From the NCBI RefSeq assembly GCF_000208745.1, contig NC_030856.1, positions 18,607,691-18,671,690 of the forward strand: DNA of 64,000 nt. Direction: 5' to 3'. Source of the DNA: Theobroma cacao (taxonomy: Eukaryota; Streptophyta; Magnoliopsida; Malvales; Malvaceae). Below are positions 36,634 through 50,100 of this stretch, in pieces. The position numbers and the translations under genes are program-made. How positions within the stretch are numbered: position 1 is the first letter of the stretch; each line of letters begins with the position of its first letter. The notes below the pieces were generated by a model, which was not told the DNA's origin, searched no databases, and saw nothing but the letters and a program-made list of their open reading frames with translations.

Positions 36634-37815
36634 GATAATGATAATGTCCGTGTGCACGATGTGGGGGGATGTACACGATGGCACTGATTGTGCACGATGT
36701 GGGGGGATGCAAATGATGGCGCCGGCTATGTGCACGATGTGGGGGGGATGTGCATGAGCCGGGTGTGATTATACTGATATTGGTGTTTATCTATGCATTT
36801 ATATATATACATCTATTTTTATGAAATCAAAGTTCATGAGTATGGTATATGGTTTTTCATATGTGAATCTTGCATGTTCAACATTGAAAGTTGCTAAGTA
36901 TTGTCAAATTGGTGTTCATTGCAACAAGGAATTTGGCTGCAGTGAAATGGATTCTTGTTGCCGCCAAAAATTCTCGATGGTGGTACAGTACTGTCACTTT
37001 GACAGCGATTTGACCACCTTTCGATCAGAACTGGGTAAAGTGGTAAATGGTAAAGTCGTAGCCCTGCCTCTTAGCTTTCTAATGATCCACAAGCATGTCA
37101 ATTGGACCCATGTAGTGGAAGATATGCTTGAAATACCAAACCATATGCAAACCGAGAATGCCTTTTTCTACAGTGAGAAACGCGCTGTCACGTTGCTACC
37201 TTGCTCGGGTTCTGATATAATTTCCTCCACTCCTTTATCTTCATGATTGAGCATGGGTCTTTGCAATACTAAGAGTCCACTAATCAATGTCCAAAACAAG
37301 GGGGTTTAAGAAAGAAATTATACAAAACTGCATTGTTTTCAAAACAAGTGCATCACGATTTCCAAATTCTTCCTTATCAATTGCTTGTTCCCTTCCTTGT
37401 TCACTCATTGGGTTTATACTTACCATTTTCAACTTCATGTTTTTAGATTACGAGGCAGTTGGTAACTAGGTCGAGGTGCCTTTGCATACTTGACTATTGG
37501 TAGGTGTCTCGACATTCAGTAGCTGTATGTTCATCGAGTTTTTTTGCTGGACAACGAGTCTCCTTTTGATATGTATAGACAAACTTAATGTAAATTATTA
37601 GAATACATGATGTAGATAATGTATGTGTATTTTAAATGACTAGCGCCTGTACGAGTTGGCAATGTCCATCACCATTTTGATCCAAAGTTATAAAATGTGA
37701 CTTAGCAATATTTGATGGAGTAATCAGCAGGATAAATAATAGGCTTGCTTGAGCTTAGTGGACTACGTCCATTGGGCCCATGCGCCGATCATGGCCCGAA
37801 ATTTGGGTTGTGACA
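36634..37815 (+). repeat. Element A 3' LTR, second part
   Basis: Resumes after the second GATAA and ends GGGTTGTGACA at 37815, then ATAAA. Collinear with 16091-17282. Confidence 0.9.
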
Positions 37816-37931
37816 ATAAATCCCTTGGCATTTGAGTTATATGGTTGTGAACTTTGAGGCTTGCTTAAGTCTTGTGGACTTGCTTGCTAGGCTTATGTGC
37901 CGATCATGACCCCCGGGTTTGGGTTGTGACA
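37816..37931 (+). repeat. Element D 5' LTR, terminal part
   Basis: After the A TSD, ends GGGTTTGGGTTGTGACA and is followed by a primer site. This shows that A landed about 111 bp from the right end of this LTR. Confidence 0.8.
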
Positions 37932-37935
37932 AAGT

Positions 37936-37947
37936 TCGTATCAGAGC
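37936..37947 (+). promoter_or_regulatory. Element D primer binding site
   Basis: TCGTATCAGAGC, one mismatch from the initiator tRNA-Met complement. Confidence 0.8.
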
Positions 37948-39741
37948 ACCTAGGTTAGAGATTCCTAGGTTTTTCTATGTGTGTCAGCGAAGTGTTGGAA
38001 TTAGTGTAGAGTTTTGTTCATGGTTCGTGACTACAGCACTAATTATGAGTAGGAAGCTGCACAAATTCCCAAGTCCTTAGTAAAGCCTACCTTTTGAACA
38101 TTAGGATATGAATGTTGGACATGGGATGCTTTGGTCCAGGCAAGGATGCCACCCTGAATGGATGAGCCATTGTTAAGAGGATTTTGGGGCAAGATGCTTT
38201 TAACGAGATGTTATTGGGAATGTACTCCTATGACTTTTGGTCATGATGGATGAAGTAGGACTATTAGGGCCACTAGAATTGGATGACATGTTAAAGGATA
38301 TGGTTTGAATGCCTTTGACAGCAATTTGAATATTTGGATATACATTGAGAAAAGTGCATTGTGTAAATGCTTGGACGTTCTATGTTTAGGATTATGGACG
38401 ATTGACCTAAAGCTATAGGTACGTCAATTAGCCAAAAGGGCAAGCCTCGATGTTTATCATAGATGACATATGGCCATGACTTGATAAGGCTAATAAGCGA
38501 ATTAACTCCAAAGATGAGCTTAAATTTCACCAAGTGGACATGATTGACTGCATTAAACAATGTATAAAAGTCAATGTAGCGAGAGAGAGAGGTTATGGTG
38601 TAGGCCATAAAAGGACCTATCACCGAACACCTTTTTTCAAATTGTTGGGGACATTGAATAAATGAAGGTTGCCATGTGATTGTGAAATTTAGCAATTGAA
38701 GGATCTACAGTTTGATGATTCGAGAATGATAAATATTTGGAGTATGATTATTTAGCTTCAAAATATGCCTAGAAGATGATTTCAGCATACCATCTGAACG
38801 TGGAGAACGTACATCTGAGTTGAGATTTTGGAGTATGTATCTGCAAAGGAAAGCAAGCCTTGTAAATTGTCATATACATGATCATGAACTATTGGAGGCT
38901 TATTGAATATATGAGTGTATTTGTGGAGCTTTAAAAGTTATGAATTGATGTGTATGATATGGAAGAAAACATCCTATAGAGGGATTTTTAATTGGTGGAA
39001 TGTTTACATAAGTCTTGTACAGTTTTAGATTAAGACCAGGATACTTTGGCATATTTGATGATATCGATTATCGAGGTAAATGGATAAGATGCCATTGAAT
39101 ATGGTGTGAGCCCTAGATTATGGAAGAATATGGATGTTTGTTACGACGATCATGAAGAGTTTAAGGGTAATCGGTTGCAAATATGCTAAGCTAGTCCTGT
39201 ATGGTCCTGATTGAGGACAAGGATGCTTTAGGAGATTCGATAACAATGTCCATTGAGACCAATGAGCTGAAATGGTCTTGAGCATGAGTCAAGTTGTTGA
39301 AGTTATGAATGGCTTTGAGAATAAGCTTTTGATTTTTTAATCCTTAAATGGATTTTTCATTAAAGATGTGAGCCACGGAGTGGTGATTTAATGGAAAGAT
39401 ACGCTCAGGTTGAGTGGCCTGATCAAAATGTGAATTGTGGATGATATTGTCAATGACTGACATACTCAAAACGATTTTAAATTTTGGGAGACAATGATTT
39501 TAAAGATCATGGCTCAAATTTGAAATATGTTTAGAAATCCCCTGGTCTAGTGATTGTGGTTTGAATGAACAAATCTCGGGTAAAGTATTGACGGTTGTGG
39601 CCATAACCGTGACCTTATGCCCAAACTTTTGACCCCACCATAACAAACTAAGTGTTGGTTTTGTGGGAAGAATGATTGCATATAGCGCACGTTTGGTAGA
39701 GTGGAAATTCCTACCCTATGACTTTGATATTTCGTCAATGG
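37948..39741 (+). other. Element D interior, first segment
   Basis: A gag-like start (GGATGCCACCCTGAATGG, about 38147) is followed by stops in all frames. No conserved retrotransposon domain is readable. Ends in AATGG, the TSD of solo LTR F. Confidence 0.65.
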
Positions 39742-42709
39742 TGTCACGACCCGGTACTCCCCTCGAGCCCTCGACAACCGTCGCAACGTCTTGATAGACA
39801 TTCACTGCCCAGAATGCCAACCGGAACCTTGTAAGGCTTAATATCAATTTCTCATTTCCCCTGTGAGTAACCGTTGCCAATTATCATGTTCTAAAAGATT
39901 TTAAGCTGTTTCCAACTTAAAACAAATAAAATAATAATTTTCGTCTCACAAGGGTATTTTGGTTATTTTTTCTCAAAAATCTCAAAACCAGCTAAAAATG
40001 TAGTAAGCAAGTACAAAACACATAATTCATAATCAAAAATAAATTTAGATGTCTAAAACATTCATTTAAAATGAAATTATGACTATTAGAATAAAATAAA
40101 AATATGGAATAAAATATTCAATTTTCTCATAAAACAATATTTTTAGAACACTAAGCAAATAAATTTTTTAGCGTAAAAGCAAAATAAATTCATATATACT
40201 GTAATATAGTAAGCTAGAGTATTTAATTTAATTTACAGTAACAAGTGGGCTCTCAAATAACCAAAAGTAAGAAAGATTGTGAACCTACAGTTTGGAGGAT
40301 GCAAGTCCAACTGTAGCCCTCAACGAAATGAGCTATCTACCGATTATCCTAAGCTTAAAAGGGGTGGAAAGGAGGGTGGTGAGATTATATAATCCAAGTG
40401 AGTAAACAAATACCATTTAAAATATCTAAAGCTGAGTAAATAGAGACAGATAAAATAGTTTAACATACTGTAATTCATCACCTTTCAATTCGTTTCAACC
40501 AAATAAAATCAAATCATATAAATCGAGTAATCAACATGGCTTATGAATTTCTTAAAACTTTGGCTCGTGCCAAAATCATTATCATACTCAATTATCAGGG
40601 ATACCTTGGCCGAAGGCTATCCCAAACCGAATTCGCCAAGGCTGTTAAAAAGTTATGTACGCATAAATCATGTTTTTATTTTGCAAACATAGCAGCTCCT
40701 TGGCATTGCCTGAATTCCCCCTCACGTGGTGGTTTGACGTGAAGTGAACTCTAAAAGTGTTAGCCTTAGGAGTTATCCATCTGCGCCTCTCATTGAGGTA
40801 AGATATAACGGGGTTTACCATGCCTCTCTAATAGGCTAGTCCACGGAAACCCGCACACTGCAGCAAGCTCACCCCACCATACAATAAAATTTGCAATAGC
40901 ATGACATGACAATTATTTTATTTTATTTTACAGCCTTTCAAGGCAAATCAACAATTTATACATTTTTCAGCACATTTACCAATTCAACCATTCATGCCAA
41001 TATTATCATAAGCCATTCAATTAGAACCATAAATTCGCAATACATCAAATGGTCTCCAATTACTCTATTTTCAAAGCCATCATTCAGTTTCAAGATATTT
41101 TATAAAATCATTTTCATTTAATCACATTTTTCTTATAAAACATAAAGATTTACCATTTAAACTCATTTTCCATAAAATCACAAAATCGGATAAAAATCAC
41201 TTTAGATAATTAAGATGATAGTAAGGTTACTCACAATGTCTAGAGTGCGGATTTCTGAAGTACTCTGACTACTGGTCCTCGGATGCAATTTCCTTGCCTT
41301 TATCGGAGGACTCACCACCTTGACATAGTACATAATCGAGAAACTTAATACATTGGTACTAAATCAAAATTAAACTAATTTAGACTGCTAATGCATGATA
41401 TGGAATGCAAAATGCATGGGTAACCATCTAAACCCGATATTGACCTAATTCGTCTTATCAACCGAATAATTGGCCAACGTGTTCAATTTAGCTCCAAATT
41501 GCTCCATTTCTTTTCCAATACCTTAATTCACCAAACACAAGTCAAATAACCTAAAATTTGGCAAAACCATCTTCACTTTTCTTCTTAGAATTTTCGGTCA
41601 ATAATGGTGCATTAACATCGTGATTTTTCTTACTACTTTTCCACACCAAAATTCATTATTTTCTAACCAATTCTCTTAAAATAAAAATCAAATTCATCCT
41701 CACCCAATACAAGGTAGGTTCGGCCATTGATGGGTGATGGGAAAAATGAATTCTTTTCTTGTTGTTTTGCTTCTAGACATGGTAAACTAACTAAAAACAC
41801 TAACATAACTTGAAATCAAATCAATCCAACATCATTTTCTCTCCATACCCATTCGGTTAGCCATGAATTCACCATGAAAACATGTAATTTAACCATGAAA
41901 AATAAGGAGAAATGCATGGGAAAGGTAGATCACAAGTCAAAATCAAGAAATTTTACCTTTGATTCCTTGATTACTTGAAATCCACCAATTTTCTCTTGAA
42001 TTTTCACCCTAGGGTTCTTGTTTTTTCTTTTCTCCCTTTGTTCTTCCTTTGGTCTTTCTTTGGCCGGCCATATGAAGAGATATGGGTTGATTTTATGTTG
42101 ATTTTTAAGGAAAATATTAAATAGACAAAAATTTGCCATGTGTCACCTTACCATTAGTCCATTTTTAATTTCTTAACTATTAAGCTTTCTCTCTCCACCA
42201 TATAAATTCCTTCAATTATCCATGATAATATTGGGTAAATTTCATATGTTGGATAAGTGTTGGGTGGTGTAAAATTATAATTTTGCCCTTGGGCGACAAA
42301 ATGACTATTTTACCCATATGATTGGAAAAATGTCGAAATTAAAATTCTTCACTTCTTAAACTCAAATTATGTTCTAAATAGTCAATCTTGATCAAAAACT
42401 TCTTCCAACTTTCCAATTTTTAACCTCGGGTGGCAAAATGATCATTTTGCCCCTAGGTCATGAAAATTCTAATTTGACTCCAAATCGGTCCTCGAGCTCC
42501 GAATCTCCATTTTAAGTCATTCTGGGGTTTTAAAATTCTCAATTTCATCTTAAAATCTCTATTCGGACTAGTTTGAGGCTTAATTCAACTTAATTGTACC
42601 ATTCAGTACACTACCGTCTTTTGACGATTTTTCAGGGCTTTCCAAATATGCAAACATTCTGTCAATCACATGAATGACATGGCTAATATTTATAAAGTCA
42701 GGCTTGACA
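39742..42709 (-). mobile_element. Solo LTR F (2,968 bp), B family, minus strand
   Basis: Begins TGTCACGACCCGG and ends GGCTTGACA, the reverse complement of the LTR type of element B. Flanked by perfect AATGG duplications at 39737-39741 and 42710-42714. No interior or primer site follows. It is a third insertion of this family in 20 kb and lies opposite to B. Confidence 0.92.
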
Positions 42710-42941
42710 AATGGCTTTGGCATTAGACAATGACTTTGATGTGGCATCAGTGAATTATCATTAGACATGTTTGTTATGATGAAGTAAGTATTTGATACTA
42801 TCTAGGGAGGATCGCTATTTTGTATGTGTTATATGGGCAACTTTGATTTGAATGAGCTTCTCGAGATTTGCTTAATCAATCAATCTGATTAAAATCTCAG
42901 ATATGAGCATAGGTAATGAGGCTAGCTAACAGGGTGAAAGA
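42710..42941 (+). other. Element D interior, second segment
   Basis: Non-coding 232 bp between solo LTR F and element E, ending in AAAGA, the TSD of E. Confidence 0.7.
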
Positions 42942-43986
42942 TGTTGGTCCCTATAATATGTGCTAGAGGGGGGTGAATAGCATAATTTGGCTTTTGAGAA
43001 GATTGGAAACTAATTTCCAAAACTTAAGAAAACAAAAATAGAGTATAAAATGCATAGCAATTTAGAGTGGTTCGGTCCAAGACCTACATCCACTACCTTG
43101 ATTATCCAACTAAGGATTTTCTCACAAACTTACTAACAACCGGTGAAATTCATAAGCTTCCACCAAGCTTTTATAATGGCTTTTACCAAGCTCAGCCACA
43201 ACCTTTTACACTAGTTTTTCACGAGCTCAATTAAAACCCAAAGTGGTTTTCCAAAGCTCAACCACAACCTTTAACAATCAAGCCATCCCAAGCTTGAACA
43301 ACTACAAGAAAAATAGTAAAAAAAAGTACCTATGATCACTGGATGATCTAATTGGTATAGGATTGAGTACTAAATATAAATGCAAAGAGTAGGCGTTTAA
43401 GTGTAAACAAGTGCAGTGAAGCTTTTTTGGTTTTTCTACTTGCTATAGCTCAAATCTCATTCAAGGCTTCTCAAAACTTGTTTCTCATTGTTGGAAGACC
43501 CTTTCATACTTAGAGATGCAACTCTGATGGCAGTTTGACAGTTTATGGCCATTGGAAATAGTTGAGAATGAGTTCTAGCCGTTAATCTGTCTTATAGTGC
43601 TCTAGTTCAATTTGCAAACAAAGAGTTCTTAGTCGACTGACTTGGTTGACTAAGTTGGTTCTGTTTTTGGTTTGTAGATTTTGGCAAAGAGCACTTAGTC
43701 GACTGACTTGGTTGACTAAATTGATTCTGTTTCTTAAACTCTTCAACCCGCCATTTCTTCAATTTGAAATTTGGTCAACCAATGTTCTTCCTTGTTTCAC
43801 CAATAAGCTTCCTCCTTGTTATTTAGTTACATCTTGTTGATTTTATCCCTCTTTTTCTTTCAAAAGTACACTTTGAAGAGTCAATAAATTAATTTCATAT
43901 ATTAATTTCTGGCACACTCAAGTAAAGGTATTAAACACAAATAAATGGGAATGTTTTATCATCATCAAAAACTAATGAAGCCAATA
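42942..43986 (-). repeat. Element E 3' LTR (1,045 bp)
   Basis: Matches 52013-53077. Carries two blocks of TCGAC-centred palindromic text (43628-43654 and about 43688-43714). Its TATA-like word reads TATGAAA, unlike the TATAAAA in the other LTR. Confidence 0.92.
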
Positions 43987-44000
43987 ATCTCCCCTTTTTT
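43987..44000 (-). promoter_or_regulatory. Element E polypurine tract
   Basis: On the minus strand, AAAAAAGGGGAGAT directly before the 3' LTR. Confidence 0.8.
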
Positions 44001-44898
44001 GATGATGACAAAACACTCCTTGATTAACAACATAGTGTCATTTTAAATTCTTTTTAGTTTTTTGCAAGAATTGAGGATTACTCCCCCTAAGTATAAGCTC
44101 CCTCTTAGTGTGTGCATATTTTGCTTATTTTATTTCAGCCAATTTTATTCTCATCATATAGAAAATGATATTGTATATTTAGAGTAGACATATGTTCAGC
44201 AACATGGAGTGATTTGCAACATGTATGTATTAGCAGATCATCATTAAACTTTCAGCTTTAAGTGTTAACAGATTTTAATCATTATTCCCGTAGCTGTCAA
44301 TCAGCTTATTGATTTTAGATTTTGTATACATTATCATGTTTCAATTGATATATTATATACACCATCTATATCTATTTTCAAATAGAAATTATTCACCATG
44401 CCACAGCAAAAATCAATTATTAGCATATAATTCAATATTAATGCAGTAGCAAATTTTGTCAACAGCAGTAAAAATGCCAAAGACAGCAAAATATCAGCAG
44501 ATTTCAATTTCCAGCAATCAAACATCGTAATCATATCAGCATCCATTTGTCAAATAACTATATAGATAACAAGATTAAAACCAAGTGTTCAAGTGCCACC
44601 ATGGCACAAATAACAGTTAACCAACAAGTATTTCGAAACTGCCCCTAGACTATTTTTGCTTCCTATCTCCTATTTTTCTAAGTTCATTCCTCTTTGATTC
44701 TGTCTTCTTTCCTTTCTGGTTCCTCTACCCTAACATTTTTTTTTTAAATTTTATTCTTCTAGTTCCTGGTTCCTACACCCATTCTATTCTACTCCCACTT
44801 TTTGTCAGCATCAAAAGGAGGGGCTTTTATTCATCTGATGCATCAGAGGGTGAGGATTCAGTATTGTAAAAAGGGTTGAGAAGAAAAAGAGAGGGCTC
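44001..44898 (-). other. Element E 3' untranslated interior
   Basis: Between the envelope-like ORF and the polypurine tract. AT-rich, with no ORF worth naming. Confidence 0.6.
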
Positions 44899-46749
44899 TC
44901 AGAGAGGTGATGACTGTCTTGAGGAAGGTTCTGGGGAGGACTTGTCTGAGACAGGGATTGGAGAAGAGGTTGAAACTGGTATGGATTTCTCTGCCAACCT
45001 GGAAGACTTTCTTCTTTTGAGAAAAGCTATCTTGGTGGCCATAGTCTTCTTGCCTTTTGTTGGTAGTTTTGCCTCAGTTGGTGGTGCTGTAGTGGCTTTG
45101 GCTTTCCCTGTTTTTGTCTTTACCCTAGCAGTTGATGCAGATTTCTTTCTTTTTCCTACACCTTCACCAGCCTTTTGAGTTTTTGTCATGGTAGTGTCCT
45201 TTTCAGCTTCTCCCTCCTTAACCATTTGGTGGAAGATATCCATGATGGAGACTTCCTCTGAGTTTGGAGGAAAGGCTTGGTGTTTTTCTGTCTCTGAATC
45301 ATTTTTGCTTTGAGGTTCAAGGGAGGTTGTCTTGGTTGGTTGATCAACCACTTGGGGTGAGTCTTCAGTCTGCAGAGCAGGACTGATAGATTTGTAGGTG
45401 GAACCTTCAGCCTGAATGCCAAAACTTCCAACAAGAGGAGCTGATTTTTCTGCTGACTTAGCTGAACTTTCAGCACCTTGTTGTATAGGTGAAGTGCTGG
45501 ATGTGGCAGAACTGTCTGCAGCCATAGGTTCAGATGGCAAGTTTTCCTTTTCGTTCAGCTTATTTTCCAACTTAGCGATTCTATCTTCCATTTTCTGTAG
45601 CTTCATTCCTTGGTCAGTCAGCTTACCATTAATCTTCATGAGCAAATTAAAAATCACCTCATTTGAAAATTTGGAGGGGGCTTCTTTAGGTTAAGAAGGT
45701 AGGTTGTGTTCTTTTCTTGGACCAGTCATGGAGGTTTTAATGAACCTTTCTCCATCAAGTACATACCCCATTTTAACCAAGCTGCCATACTGAATAGCTT
45801 GATCTCTGGTTTTTACCAAGTCTATATTATACCTCTTTGCCCATATTCCCTTCTTCTACACAAGGGATGTAATCACATTCCCATACGACAGATTTACCTT
45901 ATCAAGTCTGTAGGCACTTCTCATTTTCTTAATCATAAATCTTCCCAAATTCAGAGACACTCCATTGAAAGTATGCTCCATCAGCCAAAGGTATTGGAGG
46001 TTGATGTAGCTAAGGCTTCCACTTTTGCCTTGTATATTTGCTGCTATGAAATAATGAAGAATTCTAATCTGAGGGCTGGTTATCAAACCAGAATTACTTT
46101 TCGAAGAGTATTTTTCTTTCTTTCCAGTGATAATCTCCCATAATGAGGACGGATCATATTTTTTAGGCAGTTCAAATTCACCTTCTTCATACTCTATTTT
46201 CAACAGGTTCCCTAAATCCTCAACAGTCATGACAAACTCTTTTCCATTTACATAAACATTCAAACCATCTTCTACATAATCATCAGAATCTATTAATTCA
46301 TTTCCTTTCAAAGCAATTCCAGAATAAAACTCTTTGACCAGACTTGGACTGTAAGATCTATTCTTAAAGGTGCTGTAGCCTTTTAGTTTTAATTCATCAA
46401 AGTACTTAGATAGATTGGTCTTGATTTCTACATTTTCCTTCAAACTCTCCCAGTCAATGAATTTTCCAAAAGAGATTGGTGCATTCTCGATATTTTTGAA
46501 TCTATACTTATGCAACTTCTTCCTAAATTTCGAAGAAGAAAAACTGGTACCTTTGTGGAGTGAGGGCTCTATTTCTTTCTTCTTGCCAGTTTTTTGCTTC
46601 TTTTCTCTAAGTTTCTCGAATATATCTTTCACTGAACCAGGCGTGATTTTCAGTTTCTTCTTCACACTTTCAGTTCTTGTTTCTTCCTGCATTGGCCTTT
46701 TCCCTTTCTTCTTTTCTGATATCTCTTTGCTTTGAGGTGTTCTAGCCAT
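44899..46749 (-). pseudogene. Envelope-like ORF of Sirevirus, two in-frame stops
   Basis: One frame runs from ATG 46749 to 44899, broken by TAG at 45856-45858 and TAA at 45691-45693, about 616 codons in all. The N-terminal third is lysine-rich (KKKGKRPMQEETRTE). The middle has the plant transposon protein domain seen in these ORFs (VKEFYSGIA...VYVNGKEFVMTVEDLGNLL). Then come a heptad-like coiled coil (INGKLTDQGMKLQKMEDRIA) and a Lys/Ser/Pro-rich tail. I see no clear signal peptide or membrane span, so the envelope-like name rests on position and family custom, not proven function. It lies 400 bp after pol. Confidence 0.8.
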
Positions 46750-47152
46750 GTTGGTTACAGAAATTTTTGAGGGTTTGAGTCAGTTTTAAAGGCAAACAAG
46801 GAGATTTAGGTTTTTGTTTTTAGAGCAATGGGTTTCAGAGGAGAGAGGAGGAGAGGCAGTTAGCAGTTATTACCAAAAAAAAAAAACTCCTCACCTTCCT
46901 TTTAGGTGCTGCCCTATTTTATTTCTTTATTTTTTTAAACTTCCCTCTAAAATTTGGTTATTTACCTTTGACAGTTTTTTTTCTTCATTCCTTTTACACC
47001 TGGTAAACCAAAATGTTTACTACATTTTACTCTTTTTTCTCTAAAACTCACTAAGTCTTATTATTTAAGGGTCTCATACCACTCTTAGTTGACTGAGAAA
47101 TCCTTAGTCGACTGAAAGCAGTCTACTTTTTATGTGAGAGCTTAAGGTTTTC

Positions 47153-50100
47153 TTATAATTCCTTCACACTAATCATTCTTAAATTTCTTCTAATTTCACA
47201 GAATTTATCTTCACTCAGAGGTTTGGTAAAAATGTTTACTAATTGATGTAAAGTATTCACAAATTCTATCTTAATATCATGTTTCACCACATGGTCTCTA
47301 ATAAAATGGTGTCCAATTTCAATGTGCTTTGTCCTAGAGTGCTGCATAGGATTTTTTGATATATTGATTACACTTGTGTTATCACAGTATATTGGTACAT
47401 TATGCATAGTTATTCCATAGTCTTTTAATTGTTGCTTGATCCAAAGAATTTGTGCACAGCAGCTACCTAATGATACATATTCAGCCTCTACTGTAGACAG
47501 TGCCACTGAGTTTTACTTTTTGCTAGACCAAGACACAAGCATCCTTCCTAAAAATTGGCATGTTCCACTAGTGCTTTTCCTATCAGTTTTGCTGCCAGCA
47601 AAGTCAGCATCTGAATATCCAACTAAGCTAAGAGTTGAGTCTCTAGAGTACCATATTCCTAGTTCTTGAGTGTCTATGAGGTATCTAAAAATTCTCTTAA
47701 CAGCTGTTAGGTGTGATTCTTTAGGATGTGACTGAAATCTAGCACACAAGCACACACTAAACTGAATATCTGGTCTACTTGCTGTTAAGTAGAGAAGAGA
47801 GCCGATCATACCTCTATAGAGCTTTTGATCCACATCCTTACCTTTTTCATCTAAGTCAAGTTTGGTAGATGGACTCATTGGTGTAGAAATTGATTTCAGC
47901 TTCAGCATATCAAATTTCTTGAGCATATCATGAGTGTATCTTTCTTGGTTAATGAAGATTCCTTCCTCACTTTGTTTGATTTGAAGACCAAGGAAGTACT
48001 TCAACTCTCCCATCATGCTCATTTCAAATTCACCCTGCATTTCCTTAGCAAAGTTCTTGCACAAAGCCTCTTTAGTTGCACCAAATACGATATCATCCAC
48101 ATATATTTGCACAACAATTAAATCATTTAGATATCTCTTAACGAACAATGTAGTATCGAAGCTGCCTCTATCATACCCTTTCTCAACTAGAAATTTTGAA
48201 AGCCTTTCATACCAAGCTCTAGGAGCTTATTTCAATCCATACAAGGCTTTATGAAGTTTGAAAACATGATCTGATTTTTCAAAGTCTTCAAAACTAGGTG
48301 GTTGTTGTACATATATTTCTTCTTGAATTAATCCATTTAAGAATGCACTTTTGACATCCATTTGGAACAATTTAAAATTCATGAAACATGCAAAAGTTAG
48401 CAACAACCTTATAGCTTTAATCCTAGCAACCGGGGCAAAAGTTTCATCATAATCTATTCCTTCTTCTTGGTTGTATCCTTTTGCTACCAACCTAGTTTTA
48501 TTTCTAACTACATTTCCTTGCTCATCTACCTTATTTCTAAACACCCATTTTGTACCAACAATAGGGTGATTTGAAGGTTTAAATACCAAGGACCATACAT
48601 GACTCCTTGTGAATTGATCAAGCTCTTCTTACATGGCCATTATCTAACTTTCCTCTTTTTTAGCTTCTTCAAAGTTTTTAGATTCAATTTGAGATATAAA
48701 AGTTGAAAACTCACAAGCTTCTCTAGTTGCTTTCCTAGTTTTAACTCTTTGAGAAATCTCACCAATTATTTGGTCTTATGGGTGATCTCTCACAAATCTC
48801 CAACTCCTTGGTAGATCATCATGCTGATTTTTTGCTTTTTGTAGATTTTTTAGAGGTGGAGTTTCATCTTCTCTTCTAGGTGAGCTTTCTTCATTATTTT
48901 TGTTGTTTTCTAAGCTCGTTTCCTCTATTTGTTTTTCTAGGACTTTTACATCATCATCATCATCATGAACTTCTTTTTGCAATGCATTTGACTCATCAAA
49001 AACTACATGAATTAATTCTTCAACAGTCAAGGTCCTTTTGTTAAAAACTCTATAGGCCTTTGAGTTCAAAACATATCCTAAAAATATTGCTTCATCACTC
49101 TTTGCATCAAACTTTCCTAGGGGTTGTTTTTCATTGTTCAATACAAAGCATTTACAGCCAAAGCTCCTAAGGTGAGAGATATTTAGTTTCCTATCTTTAT
49201 AAAGTTCATATGGAGTCTTTGAAATCAAGGGTCTTATTGAGACTCTATTAAGAATATAAGTTGTTGTATTTACTACCTCAGCCTAAAGATATTTAGGTAG
49301 GTTTTTCTCACATAGCATGGTCCTAGCCATTTCTTTCAAGGTTCGATTTTTTCTCTCTACAACTCCATTTTGCTGGGGTGTTCTAGGTGCAGAAAGATTG
49401 TGATCCAACCCTTTTTCATTGCAAAACTTTTCAAACTCATCATTTTCAAATTCTCCTCCATGATCACTCCTTATGCTAACTATGGCTAGTCCTTTTTCAT
49501 TTTCTACTTTCTTACAATGACTTCAGAATGCTTGTAGAGCATCATTCTTATGAGCAAGAAAATACATCCAAGTATATCTAGAATAGTCATCAACTATAAC
49601 AAAGCCATAAGATTTTTCTCCTAAGCTAGTTGTGCTTATTGGACCAAATAGATCAAGATGAAGCAATTCAAGATGTCTAGATGTTGACACAATTTTCTTG
49701 GACTTGAAAGATGTCCTAACTTGTTTTCCTAGTTGGCAAGCATCACATATCCTATCATTTTCGAATTTTAACTCAGGCAGTCCAGCAACAAAACTTTTCT
49801 TAATTAATTTTGACATAGTATGCATGCTCACATGTCTTAATCTCCTATGCCATAGCCAAATATCATTTTCAGTATTTGTAACAAGACATACTTCACTATT
49901 TACTTCAAGATCTTCAAGAAAAATTACATACATATTCTTCAATCTATTTCCTATAAATGAGATTTTATTTATACTCATATCTATCACTTCACACTTAGTT
50001 GAATCAAAGCACACTATAAATCCTTTATCACATAATTGACAAATACTTAGTAAATTATGCTTTAAGCCTTTAACCAGCAACACATGACTAATTTGAGTTT

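Larger units (their letters stand above)
14452..37815 (+). mobile_element. Element A: Tekay/Del-type chromovirus (Ty3-gypsy)
   Basis: TSD ATAAA at 14447-14451 and 37816-37820. 5' LTR 14452-17282, starting TGTGAGACC and ending CGTGACA. Primer site 17287-17298, gag-pol 17505-22369, polypurine tract 22420-22431. 3' LTR is 22432-24023 and 36634-37815, split by element B. A chromodomain at the end of pol places it in the chromoviruses, and RT/integrase text is like Tekay/Del. Many stops and frameshifts make it a dead copy. Without B and C it would be about 10.8 kb. Confidence 0.92.

Noticed and set aside
36821..37246. 141-codon plus-strand frame in the 3' LTR of element A
   Set aside because: The same stretch in the 5' LTR (about 16292-16700) has several stops, and no domain is visible; likely chance openness in an LTR.
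44876..46735. Plus-strand frames over 44.9-46.7 kb
   Set aside because: They oppose the envelope-like ORF of element E, whose frame shows the family domain.
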